Positions 1 to 6,172 of a stretch of DNA of 8,126 nucleotides are shown here, piece by piece; the first letter of the stretch is position 1, and each line of letters opens with the position of its first letter. The position numbers and the translations under genes were made by a program. The notes under the pieces are model-generated. The model saw nothing but the letters and a program-made list of their open reading frames with translations. It did not search any database and was not told the origin of the DNA. This DNA comes from Candidatus Omnitrophota bacterium (GTDB lineage Bacteria; Omnitrophota; Gorgyraeia; Zapsychrales; Fredricksoniimonadaceae). The stretch lies in NCBI GenBank assembly GCA_016196515.1, contig JACPXN010000067.1:1-8126 (forward strand), in the 5' to 3' direction.

Positions 1-540
1 CGCGTCAGCGACCGCCAGGATTTCCAGTATCATTTCTATCTGATCGACAGCGGCGAGATCAACGCCTTCACCGTGCCGGGCGGCAATATCTATTTTTATG
101 CGGGGCTTTTGCGCCGCCTGCCCTCGGACGACCAGGTCGCCTCGGTCCTCGCCCATGAGGTCGGTCATTGCGCGGCCAAACACACCGTCAAGAAATTCCA
201 GGTCGCTTTGGGCTATAACGTCGCCCGCAATGTGCTGGTCAACATCCTTGCGTTAAAGGCGCCGGGGATCCAGTCCGTGGCGGCCTTAAGCGCGGATGCC
301 GTCATGAACCTGGCCACTTCCGCCTACAGCCGCCGGGACGAATACGAGGCGGACCGTCTGGGAATTAAATATCTGTATTTGGCCGGTTTTGATTTAAATG
401 GTATGATACAGGCGTTTGACATCCTGCAGGAGGCGACCAAGGGCGATCACATGCCTTTGATTCTTAGAACACATCCTTTTTTAAAGGACCGGATCGTGGC
501 TGTGCGCAAAGAGATCGAGGCCGTGCAGAAAAAATATTGA
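1..540 (+). CDS. M48 family zinc metalloprotease, C-terminal part (5' end outside window)
   Basis: The reading frame is open from base 1 to the TGA at 538-540, giving 179 residues, so the N-terminus lies upstream of the window. A GTG at 73 is in frame, but the family signature already runs before it (the conserved region leading to NAFTVPGG), so it is not the true start. HEVGH at fragment residues 52-56 (bases 154-168) is the HExxH zinc site: two His ligands and the catalytic Glu. The ExxxD motif in DEYEADRLG (Glu114, about base 340) supplies the third ligand. THPFLKDRI near the C-terminus is the usual M48 closing motif. Family members (the M48/BepA-LoiP type) are periplasmic or membrane-associated proteases involved in envelope quality control. 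Whether this one has a signal peptide, lipobox or TPR tail cannot be seen, although no TPR follows. The next gene starts only about 10 bases downstream, so co-transcription is likely. Confidence 0.9.
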   Translation, partial: RVSDRQDFQYHFYLIDSGEINAFTVPGGNIYFYAGLLRRLPSDDQVASVLAHEVGHCAAKHTVKKFQVALGYNVARNVLVNILALKAPGIQSVAALSADAVMNLATSAYSRRDEYEADRLGIKYLYLAGFDLNGMIQAFDILQEATKGDHMPLILRTHPFLKDRIVAVRKEIEAVQKKY

Positions 541-550
541 CGGGGTGCTT

Positions 551-841
551 ATGCGGCGCATCGGGATCGCGGCCAGCAAAATGGCCCGGGGCAGTTTGCC
601 CAAATACAATGTTTTCGTCATCATGATCGCCTTTTTGTGTTCCTTGCTTTTGTTCTTTATCTGCGGGTTTGCCATTTTAGCGGCGCTGTTTTTGATTTCT
701 TTGGTGTGCCGGCCGTTTTTGCCGCCGGAATTCAACGCTGTGTTGCCGGCGATCGTCCGGGTGTGTCTGGTCGCCCTGGCCGTTGTCATCGGGGTCCTTA
801 ACGTTTTGGCCGTGGTCAAGAACATAAAAGTCAACAAATAG
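551..841 (+). CDS. Small hydrophobic membrane protein of unknown function
   Basis: The protein has 96 residues from ATG 551. A GTG at 545 in the same frame would add two residues, but ATG is preferred because GGGG at 542-545 can serve as its ribosome binding site with a 5-base spacer. I do not recognise a family. A basic N-terminus (residues 1-19, several Arg/Lys) is followed by a long hydrophobic stretch at 21-53, long enough for one oblique helix or two short ones. A Pro-containing break (RPFLPPEF, about 54-61) leads to a second hydrophobic segment at about 62-89 and a basic tail. The distribution of basic residues puts both ends plausibly in the cytoplasm. The gene sits between the protease and the hybrid kinase, with a stop codon that overlaps the kinase ribosome binding site. 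It could be a partner of either, but nothing in the sequence decides this. Confidence 0.7.
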   Translation: MRRIGIAASKMARGSLPKYNVFVIMIAFLCSLLLFFICGFAILAALFLISLVCRPFLPPEFNAVLPAIVRVCLVALAVVIGVLNVLAVVKNIKVNK

Positions 842-844
842 GAG
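840..844 (+). promoter_or_regulatory. Ribosome binding site overlapping a stop codon, unusually close to its ATG
   Basis: AGGAG lies at 840-844 and shares bases with the TAG stop (839-841) of the small membrane protein. Only two bases separate it from ATG 847, much shorter than the usual 5-9. The overlap suggests ribosomes ending the upstream gene reload for the kinase. No better in-frame start is visible nearby. Confidence 0.6.
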
Positions 845-846
845 TT

Positions 847-2463
847 ATGCCGCCCCCTAAAGCCGCACATCCGTCCGCCCGGCAGTTGGAACGGGACTTG
901 CTCGAATCCAGACAAATATTCAAGGTTGTCTTCGAACGTTCTCCCGCCGGCATCACCGTCACCGACCAGCACGAGCGCATCACGGCTTGGAATCCCATGG
1001 TCGAGAAGATGCTCGGCATGGACCGCAGGGACCTTTTGAACAAACCTGTCCAGGACCTGTATCCGCCCGACGAGTGGAAGCGCATGCGTGACCTGCAGAT
1101 CCGCAAGCACGGCATGCTGGCCGACATCGCCACCAAGGTCATCCGCAAGGACGGGACCATGCTGGACGTCAACACTTCGATCGCTGTGCTCAAGGACAAT
1201 GACGGCCATGTCGTGGGCGCCATCGGCATCATGCATGACATGACCCGCCAGAAAATGGTCGAAGAACAATTGATGCAGGCCAAACTTGCCGCGGAACAGG
1301 CCAACATCGCCAAGAGCGTGTTTTTGGCCAATATGTCCCATGAAGTGCGCACCCCCATGAACGCCATCATCGGGATGCTGGACCTGACATTGGACACCAA
1401 GCTCAACGATGAGCAAAAGGACAATCTGGAAGTGGCCAAGGATGCCGCGGACAATCTTTTAAGTTTGATCAATGATATTTTGGACCTTTCCCGGGCCGAA
1501 GCGGGCAAGATCGTCGTCGAAGAAATTGAGATCAACGCGCCGGATATCGTCAAGAACGTGGGCAAGGGGCTTTCGGTGCTGGCGCGCAATAAGGGCATTG
1601 ACCTTGTGTGGAACGTTGACGCCGGCATCCCGCGGCAATTGGTCGGCGACCCGGTGCGTTTGAGGCAGGTTTTGGTCAATCTGGTCAATAATGCGATCAA
1701 ATTCACCCACAAAGGCCAGGTGCAGATCAACGCTACAATGGAGTCTTTGACAGCCCATGACTGTGTCGTTAGGTTTGAGGTCATCGACCAGGGCATCGGG
1801 ATCCCTAAAAAGAATTTGGCCACGATCTTCGACGTGTTCACCGAAGCGCACAACACCACGGCCCGCCGTTATGGAGGCACGGGACTGGGGCTGGCGATCT
1901 GCAAAAAGATCGTCGAAATGATGCGCGGGGCCATTTGGGTCGAAAGCACCGAGGGCAAGGGGAGCATGTTTTATTTCACCATCATTTTTGGCGTCAACCC
2001 CGATCTCATACGCCACCCCGCGCATGGTCAGGCGCACGGGCAGGCGGCTGCCCAGGACGGCCTTCCCGATGAGGTGAGGCATTTGCGCGTCCTTTTGGCG
2101 GAAGATAATGTGATCAATCAGCGCGTCGCGGTCAAGGTGCTGGAAAAATTCGGCTGGTCGGTGCACATCGCCAGTGACGGCCAGGAGGTCCTGGACATCC
2201 TCAACAAACAGGCCTTTGACGTCATTTTGATGGACGACCAGATGCCTCTGTTGACCGGAGTGGAAGCCGCCCAGGTCATACGCCGCGAAGAAAAACAGAC
2301 AGGACATCACATCCCCATCATCGCCATGACCGCCAATGCCATGTCCGGCGACCGCGAGAAGTATCTGGCCGTCGGTATGGACGGCTATGTGTCCAAGCCC
2401 ATTGACCGCCAAGCCCTGTATCAGGAGATCGTCCATCTCGTGACACAACGTTTGAAAGAATAG
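847..2463 (+). CDS. Soluble PAS-domain hybrid sensor histidine kinase with C-terminal receiver
   Basis: The protein has 538 residues with domains in this order. A PAS fold spans about 20-140 (FERSPAGITVTD through GIMHDMTRQK). HisKA spans about 155-222 with phosphorylated His165 in SHEVRTP. HATPase_c spans about 265-382 with N-box Asn278/Asn282, G1 DQGIGIP at 314-320, an F-box near 328-333 and G2 GGTGLGLA at 343-350. A receiver domain spans about 412-535, with acidic pocket Glu419/Asp420, phospho-acceptor Asp463 in ILMDDQMP, Thr495 and Lys517. All catalytic residues are present, so both kinase and phosphotransfer should work. No membrane segment is seen, so the sensor should be cytoplasmic and read an internal or diffusible cue through its PAS domain. 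An Ala/His/Gln-rich linker (about 390-403) joins kinase and receiver. No DNA-binding output is attached, so the signal must leave through an Hpt protein, and one is encoded immediately downstream. The signal is unknown. Confidence 0.95.
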   Translation: MPPPKAAHPSARQLERDLLESRQIFKVVFERSPAGITVTDQHERITAWNPMVEKMLGMDRRDLLNKPVQDLYPPDEWKRMRDLQIRKHGMLADIATKVIRKDGTMLDVNTSIAVLKDNDGHVVGAIGIMHDMTRQKMVEEQLMQAKLAAEQANIAKSVFLANMSHEVRTPMNAIIGMLDLTLDTKLNDEQKDNLEVAKDAADNLLSLINDILDLSRAEAGKIVVEEIEINAPDIVKNVGKGLSVLARNKGIDLVWNVDAGIPRQLVGDPVRLRQVLVNLVNNAIKFTHKGQVQINATMESLTAHDCVVRFEVIDQGIGIPKKNLATIFDVFTEAHNTTARRYGGTGLGLAICKKIVEMMRGAIWVESTEGKGSMFYFTIIFGVNPDLIRHPAHGQAHGQAAAQDGLPDEVRHLRVLLAEDNVINQRVAVKVLEKFGWSVHIASDGQEVLDILNKQAFDVILMDDQMPLLTGVEAAQVIRREEKQTGHHIPIIAMTANAMSGDREKYLAVGMDGYVSKPIDRQALYQEIVHLVTQRLKE

Positions 2464-2479
2464 AAAGGATTAAAGATCC

Positions 2480-2833
2480 ATGAGCGATGATGTGATCGAC
2501 CTGCCGGAAGCCCTGGAGCGGGTCCAGGATGACAAGGGTTTTCTGGTGGAATTGCTGGACATTTTTCAGGAGGATTTTTTAAAAAAACGGGCCGTTTTGG
2601 CAGAGGCCCTGACAACCAAAGATATCATGAAGGTCAGGGAAGTCGTCCATTCCATGAAAGGTTCCTCGGGTAATATTTCAGCCAAACGCATGTACGCCAC
2701 GTGCCTGGAGCTGGAAAAACTCGCCAAAATCGACAGCATCGACGGTATGCAGGATCTGGCCAGGAACATTGATGTCCAGTTCGCGGGCGTTCAGGCGTTC
2801 GCCGTCCAGCTCAAAAAAGAGTTGGGTGTATGA
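2480..2833 (+). CDS. Single-domain Hpt histidine phosphotransfer protein
   Basis: The protein has 117 residues, the usual length for a free-standing Hpt four-helix bundle. The motif VVHSMKGSSGNISA contains the phosphorylatable His57, followed by the Lys-Gly-Ser-Ser stretch typical of Hpt domains. The rest is amphipathic helix with no other domain and no membrane segment. The start ATG at 2480 is preceded by AAAGGA at 2464-2469 with a 10-base spacer. Lying 16 bases after the hybrid kinase, it should take phosphate from the kinase receiver (Asp463) and pass it to a separate receiver. No complete stand-alone response regulator lies in this operon, and the one starting at 7934 is a candidate only. 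Its stop overlaps the next gene's start in an ATGA arrangement. Confidence 0.92.
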   Translation: MSDDVIDLPEALERVQDDKGFLVELLDIFQEDFLKKRAVLAEALTTKDIMKVREVVHSMKGSSGNISAKRMYATCLELEKLAKIDSIDGMQDLARNIDVQFAGVQAFAVQLKKELGV

Positions 2834-4269
2834 GCCAGACCCGCCCCGCCGTAGGCGGGGCCCGTGACCTTTGGCCGGCTTTGTCCCTTGTGCTCGTCGG
2901 TTGCCTCTTTTACGCTAATGCCGTTGCCCATCCGTTCGTTCACGATGACCTTGTTTTTATAGTCCGTAACCCCGCCATCAGCCGGCTCGACAATATCGCC
3001 GGTATTTTTTTGGGCCCTTCCGGCGCCGCCGGCATCAACACGTATTACCGTCCTGTCCTGGAATTGGTTGATCGTCTGGAATACCGGTTTTTCGGGCTCG
3101 ATCCTAGCGGATATCACGCGTTCAATGTCCTCGTGCACGCGGCCAACGGCGTGCTTGTTTTTTTTCTTTTGTCCCGTCTGGGAGCCAGCCGCGCTTTGGC
3201 CTGGGGTTTGTCCGCGATCTTTCTTGTCCATCCGGCGCAAAGCGAGTCGGTGGCCTGCATTGCCGGCATATCCAATCTTGCGTCGGCATTTTTTATTTTG
3301 ACATGCCTTTATTTTTACGCGTCCCGCCGCACTGTTTGGGCCATGGCCGCGTTTGTTTTCGGCCTGTTCACCAAAGAATCCACGGTGGTCCTTCCGCTTT
3401 TGTTGATCGTCATGGACCGTCTGTATATCGGCGGATCCATCGGCCGCACATGGACCCGCGCGGGACCGTTTGCGGCCCTCGCGTCTGTTTTTCTGGTCCT
3501 TCGTCAGTATTTAACGGGGGCGGATCTGGCTGGATCTGTTTTGGCCTCGCCGGGAGAATTGACCCTGCGCATCCTGGCCATTCCGCGCACCCTGCTGACT
3601 TATGGAAAGATCATCGCCTGGCCGGATGACCTGCATTATTACCGCAACACGGATATCCTGGCGCCCAATGCCTGGGCGTTCGCGCTCCTGGGGCTTATCA
3701 TCCTGACGGGGTTTTGGTGGTTCAGGCGGCTGAATGCCAATGACAAAAGAACAGTTGTTTTTGGGGCCGGATGGTTCTTTTTGTTCTTGCTCCCTGTCCT
3801 CAATGTGGTCCCGCTTATTAATGAATATTCGTTCATCCTGACCGCCGAGCATTTCTTATACCTTCCCATCATCGGGGTTTTACTGATCGGTGCTGTTGTC
3901 CTGTCCCGTTGGACGGTCAGTTCGTCCGTACGCAAGGGCCTATTCGCTGTTGTTTTCGCGGCGTTTGGCGTTACCACCATCGGGCAGAACACTTTCTGGA
4001 AAGGGGAGGTGCCGCTGTTTGAGCGCATGGTCCGTTTTGAGCCGCGCTTCGGCCGCGGTCATATCCTTTTGGCCAAGGCGTATGATGCCGACCATCGTTA
4101 CGATCTGGCCAAGCGCCATTACATGATCGCCCTGGACATCATGCAGGGTTACGCGGCCAGGGCGCGGGATACGACAGCCAGGGACGTTTATCTGGGTTTC
4201 ATCAGGGACATTCAGATGGATCTGACGCGGCTGGAAAAATTTCACCTTTATGATGGTAATACTATATGA
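2830..4269 (+). CDS. Polytopic GT-C/TMTC-like membrane protein with a short TPR tail
   Basis: The protein has 479 residues. A first membrane helix (about 16-33) leads into FVHDDLVFIVRNP (36-48), whose acidic pair is the characteristic first-loop motif of GT-C fold glycosyltransferases. YYRPV (72-76), a YHAFNVLVHA stretch (95-104), HPAQSESVACIAG (134-146), TKES (181-184) and AEHFLYLPIIGV (339-350) match the pattern of bacterial TMTC/GT39-like proteins. These usually transfer a sugar from a lipid carrier on the outer face of the inner membrane. About ten hydrophobic segments are visible. The C-terminal region (about 403-438) resembles one or two TPR helices, far fewer than the long TPR arrays usual in this family, so the tail is short. 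ATG 2830 overlaps the Hpt stop by 4 bases, implying translational coupling. The last codons lie inside an inverted repeat, so the C-terminus may have been altered. Activity and acceptor are unknown. Confidence 0.8.
   Translation: MSQTRPAVGGARDLWPALSLVLVGCLFYANAVAHPFVHDDLVFIVRNPAISRLDNIAGIFLGPSGAAGINTYYRPVLELVDRLEYRFFGLDPSGYHAFNVLVHAANGVLVFFLLSRLGASRALAWGLSAIFLVHPAQSESVACIAGISNLASAFFILTCLYFYASRRTVWAMAAFVFGLFTKESTVVLPLLLIVMDRLYIGGSIGRTWTRAGPFAALASVFLVLRQYLTGADLAGSVLASPGELTLRILAIPRTLLTYGKIIAWPDDLHYYRNTDILAPNAWAFALLGLIILTGFWWFRRLNANDKRTVVFGAGWFFLFLLPVLNVVPLINEYSFILTAEHFLYLPIIGVLLIGAVVLSRWTVSSSVRKGLFAVVFAAFGVTTIGQNTFWKGEVPLFERMVRFEPRFGRGHILLAKAYDADHRYDLAKRHYMIALDIMQGYAARARDTTARDVYLGFIRDIQMDLTRLEKFHLYDGNTI
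2843..2861 (+). repeat. All-G/C 8-bp hairpin inside the first codons of the GT-C gene
   Basis: GCCCCGCC at 2843-2850 pairs perfectly with GGCGGGGC at 2854-2861 around a GTA loop. It starts 13 bases after the A of ATG 2830 and encodes residues PAVGGA, which look foreign to the otherwise hydrophobic N-terminus. It could slow translation initiation or be one copy of a short dispersed palindrome. Confidence 0.6.
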
Positions 4270-4292
4270 AATTCTGGTTGCATATAGTATTA
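4257..4292. repeat. Perfect 12-bp inverted repeat with 12-base spacer
   Basis: The left arm TAATACTATATG (4257-4268) is the exact reverse complement of the right arm CATATAGTATTA (4281-4292), with spacer AAATTCTGGTTG. The left arm covers the last codons and TGA (4267-4269) of the GT-C gene, and the right arm lies 21 bases before the ATG of the ATPase gene. The stem has only two G/C pairs and no U-run follows, which argues against an intrinsic terminator. The size and symmetry fit a site for a dimeric DNA-binding protein or a recombinase better, but no second copy was seen at the other end of the ATPase gene. Confidence 0.7.
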
Positions 4293-4312
4293 ATTCCTGT
4301 TAGGATTAAACC

Positions 4313-5461
4313 ATGCTCAGGCATTATTGGTTAAAAAAAATCGAGGACGCTTGGAAGGAAAAATCCGTCGTTTGGATTTCAGGCGTCCGGCGTGTCGGCA
4401 AGACGTTTTTATGCCTGAGCCTTAAAGATGCGGTTTATTTTGATTGCGAACTCCCCAGTGTTCGCAGGATGATGGAAAGTCCGGAAGATTTTTTTGATGG
4501 GCTAAAGGGAAAACGGGTCATTCTTGATGAAATTCATCGTCTGGATGATCCATCAGAATTATTAAAGATCGCGGCTGACCATTACCCTGATATCCAAATC
4601 ATTGCCACAGGTTCATCCACGCTGGGGGCGTCCACTAAATTCAAGGATACTTTGACAGGCCGCAAACGGGAGTTGTGGCTGTGCCCCATGATGATGAAAG
4701 ACATGGAAGATTTCGGTGTCAAGGATTTAAAGCGCCGGTTTCTTAGAGGAGGACTACCGGCCTTTTTTTTAGCCAAGAACTTTCCAGAGAAAGGATTTCA
4801 AGAGTGGGTTGACGCCTATTGGGCCAAAGACATTCAAGAACTTTTTCGTCTGGAGCGCCGGCATTCTTTTCAGAAATTTTTTGAGCTTTTGATGGTGCAA
4901 AGCGGGGGGATGTTCGAGGCAAGCGCGTTTGCGACCCCATGCGAGGTGAGTCGTCCAACCATTTCGAATTATTTGAGCGTATTGGAAGCAACATACGTTG
5001 TTCACGTCATCAGGCCGTTTAGTACGCATCAGGCCGTGGAAATTGTGGCGGCCCCTAAAGTCTATGCTTTTGATACAGGTTTCTTTTGTTATTACCGCGG
5101 ATGGGACCGGCTAAGGGAAGAGGACTTAGGGACATTATGGGAGCATTTCGTTTTAAATGAAATTCAAGGACATTTGCAGCACAGGGACGTTCGCTATTGG
5201 CGGGACAAACAGAAACATGAAATTGATTTTATTTTGACGCCCCGAGGCAAACCGCCTATTGCTATTGAATGCAAATGGAAGGCGGATCGGACAGAGGACA
5301 AGAATATTAAAGCATTTTTAGATCATTATCCGAAGGCGAAGGTTTTGATCGTTGCTCACGATCATAAGCGACCGTATTCCAGAAAAATAGAAAATAGAAT
5401 CATCCAATATGTTTCCCTCGCGGATTGTATTGCCGCTTTGCATCTTGGTGATGGGCGATAA
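4313..5461 (+). CDS. AAA_14 / DUF4143 family ATPase
   Basis: The protein has 382 residues. The N-terminal P-loop domain has Walker A GVRRVGKT (24-31), Walker B VILDEIH (69-75) and a sensor-1-like IIATGSS (96-102). This is the AAA_14 pattern that accompanies DUF4143. RFLRGGLPAFF (142-152) marks the domain boundary, and a winged-helix-like segment follows (about 203-236, SRPTISNYLSVLEATYVV). The C-terminal part has Glu283, EIDFIL with Asp305, and IECKWK with Glu319 and Lys321, an intact PD-(D/E)XK-like arrangement. The family is widespread, patchy and poorly understood. ATG 4313 has AGGA at 4302-4305 with a 7-base spacer. Base composition differs from its neighbours: 23/60 G+C at 4321-4380 and 24/60 at 5221-5280, against 32/60 at 1321-1380 and 45/60 at 6901-6960, which suggests acquisition. 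No integrase or antitoxin-like partner lies beside it. It is probably transcribed separately from the upstream operon. Confidence 0.9.
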   Translation: MLRHYWLKKIEDAWKEKSVVWISGVRRVGKTFLCLSLKDAVYFDCELPSVRRMMESPEDFFDGLKGKRVILDEIHRLDDPSELLKIAADHYPDIQIIATGSSTLGASTKFKDTLTGRKRELWLCPMMMKDMEDFGVKDLKRRFLRGGLPAFFLAKNFPEKGFQEWVDAYWAKDIQELFRLERRHSFQKFFELLMVQSGGMFEASAFATPCEVSRPTISNYLSVLEATYVVHVIRPFSTHQAVEIVAAPKVYAFDTGFFCYYRGWDRLREEDLGTLWEHFVLNEIQGHLQHRDVRYWRDKQKHEIDFILTPRGKPPIAIECKWKADRTEDKNIKAFLDHYPKAKVLIVAHDHKRPYSRKIENRIIQYVSLADCIAALHLGDGR

Positions 5462-5483
5462 ATAAAAAGGTTTAGACAATTCT

Positions 5484-6164
5484 ATGTTTTGGATCGTTGC
5501 GATCAGTTTTGCGGTTTTAGTCGGCGTTGTATTGGCGATCTATGCCATTCCGTTGGATACCAGGGCGTCCAGAAAAAAAGAGAGACGGCCGGGGCCTCTC
5601 CAGGAAAATCCCAAGGACAAAGAATGGCAGGCCATTGCCCAACGCTGGGAAAAGCATAATCTCGGCCTGCAGGGCGACATTGAAAAAGTAAAAATGGAGC
5701 AAAAGAAGGCCCTGCAGGACATGGAGGGCCAGAAAGCCCGCAACCAGGAGCTCATTGAGAAATTGGCCCTGGAAAAAGGGTGGAGGGAAAAGGAGCAGGG
5801 GAACCTGGACAAGGCCAAGGCCCATGAGCGCCGCCTGAAGGAACAGATATTCCGCACCGAGGGGGACCTGGAAAAAGAACACACGGCCCGCCTGCACGCC
5901 GAGCGCGACCATCAGGAACTCAAGGTCAAAACCGAGGCCCTTTTGGAAGAAAAACGCCTGTTGTCCACCAAAGCCATGAGCCTGGAGACCACCGTCGAGC
6001 ATTTGTCCAAAGAGATCAAAGACCTCAAGCGTTCCAATGAAAACTTAAGCCGCAAACGCGAGGACATCCAATGGGTGGCCAAGTCGGAGTTTGAAGAGGT
6101 CAAAAAACTTTTACTCGCCAAAGAGCAGGAGATCTCCCGGCTGAAAAATGCCCCCACTCCTTGA
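5484..6164 (+). CDS. Membrane-anchored long coiled-coil protein, function unknown
   Basis: The protein has 226 residues. Residues 2-23 form a single hydrophobic helix with no signal-peptidase site evident, so it is probably an N-terminal anchor. A basic stretch follows (RKKERRP, 30-36). From about 45 to 222 the sequence is rich in Glu, Lys, Gln and Leu with heptad-like leucines (for example LIEKLALEKGW, LLEEKRLLSTKAMSLETTVEHL), indicating an almost continuous coiled coil and no globular domain. The basic residues after the helix suggest that the coil lies in the cytoplasm. A purine-rich AAAAAGG at 5464-5470 precedes ATG 5484 by 13 bases, which is long for a ribosome binding site. Base composition returns to that of the flanks. 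Coiled coils of this shape occur in structural, division and chemotaxis-scaffold proteins, and I cannot choose among them. Confidence 0.75.
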   Translation: MFWIVAISFAVLVGVVLAIYAIPLDTRASRKKERRPGPLQENPKDKEWQAIAQRWEKHNLGLQGDIEKVKMEQKKALQDMEGQKARNQELIEKLALEKGWREKEQGNLDKAKAHERRLKEQIFRTEGDLEKEHTARLHAERDHQELKVKTEALLEEKRLLSTKAMSLETTVEHLSKEIKDLKRSNENLSRKREDIQWVAKSEFEEVKKLLLAKEQEISRLKNAPTP

Positions 6165-6172
6165 CCTTCCCT

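Noticed and set aside
73..540. GTG at 73 as the true start of the metalloprotease
   Set aside because: The frame is open and family-like from base 1, and starting at GTG would cut into the conserved NAFTVPGG segment.
481..1416. Long open frame on the minus strand opposite the hybrid kinase gene
   Set aside because: Its translation is low-complexity and resembles no family; it mirrors the codon bias of the well-supported kinase gene on the + strand. Similar long minus-strand frames at 1459-2448 and 831-1859 are rejected for the same reason.
2575..2598. In-frame slippery-like T_TTT_TTA run in the Hpt gene followed by AAAACGG-G-CCGTTTT palindrome, suggesting programmed -1 frameshifting
   Set aside because: The -1 product would end after about 30 further codons and lose the catalytic His57; the zero-frame protein is a complete, normal Hpt domain, and the palindrome overlaps the slip site instead of lying at a proper distance.
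4257..4292. Intrinsic terminator at the 12-bp inverted repeat
   Set aside because: The stem has only two G/C pairs, the loop is 12 bases, and there is no U-run after the right arm.
4278..4306. Sigma-70 type promoter for the ATPase gene (TTGCAT, 17 bases, TAGGAT)
   Set aside because: Each hexamer matches the consensus at only three or four positions, and transcription would begin about at the ATG; too weak to annotate.
4313..5461. Toxin-antitoxin or defence island built around the AAA/DUF4143 gene
   Set aside because: No small partner gene, methyltransferase, integrase or second defence gene is adjacent; the neighbours are ordinary coiled-coil and aminotransferase genes.
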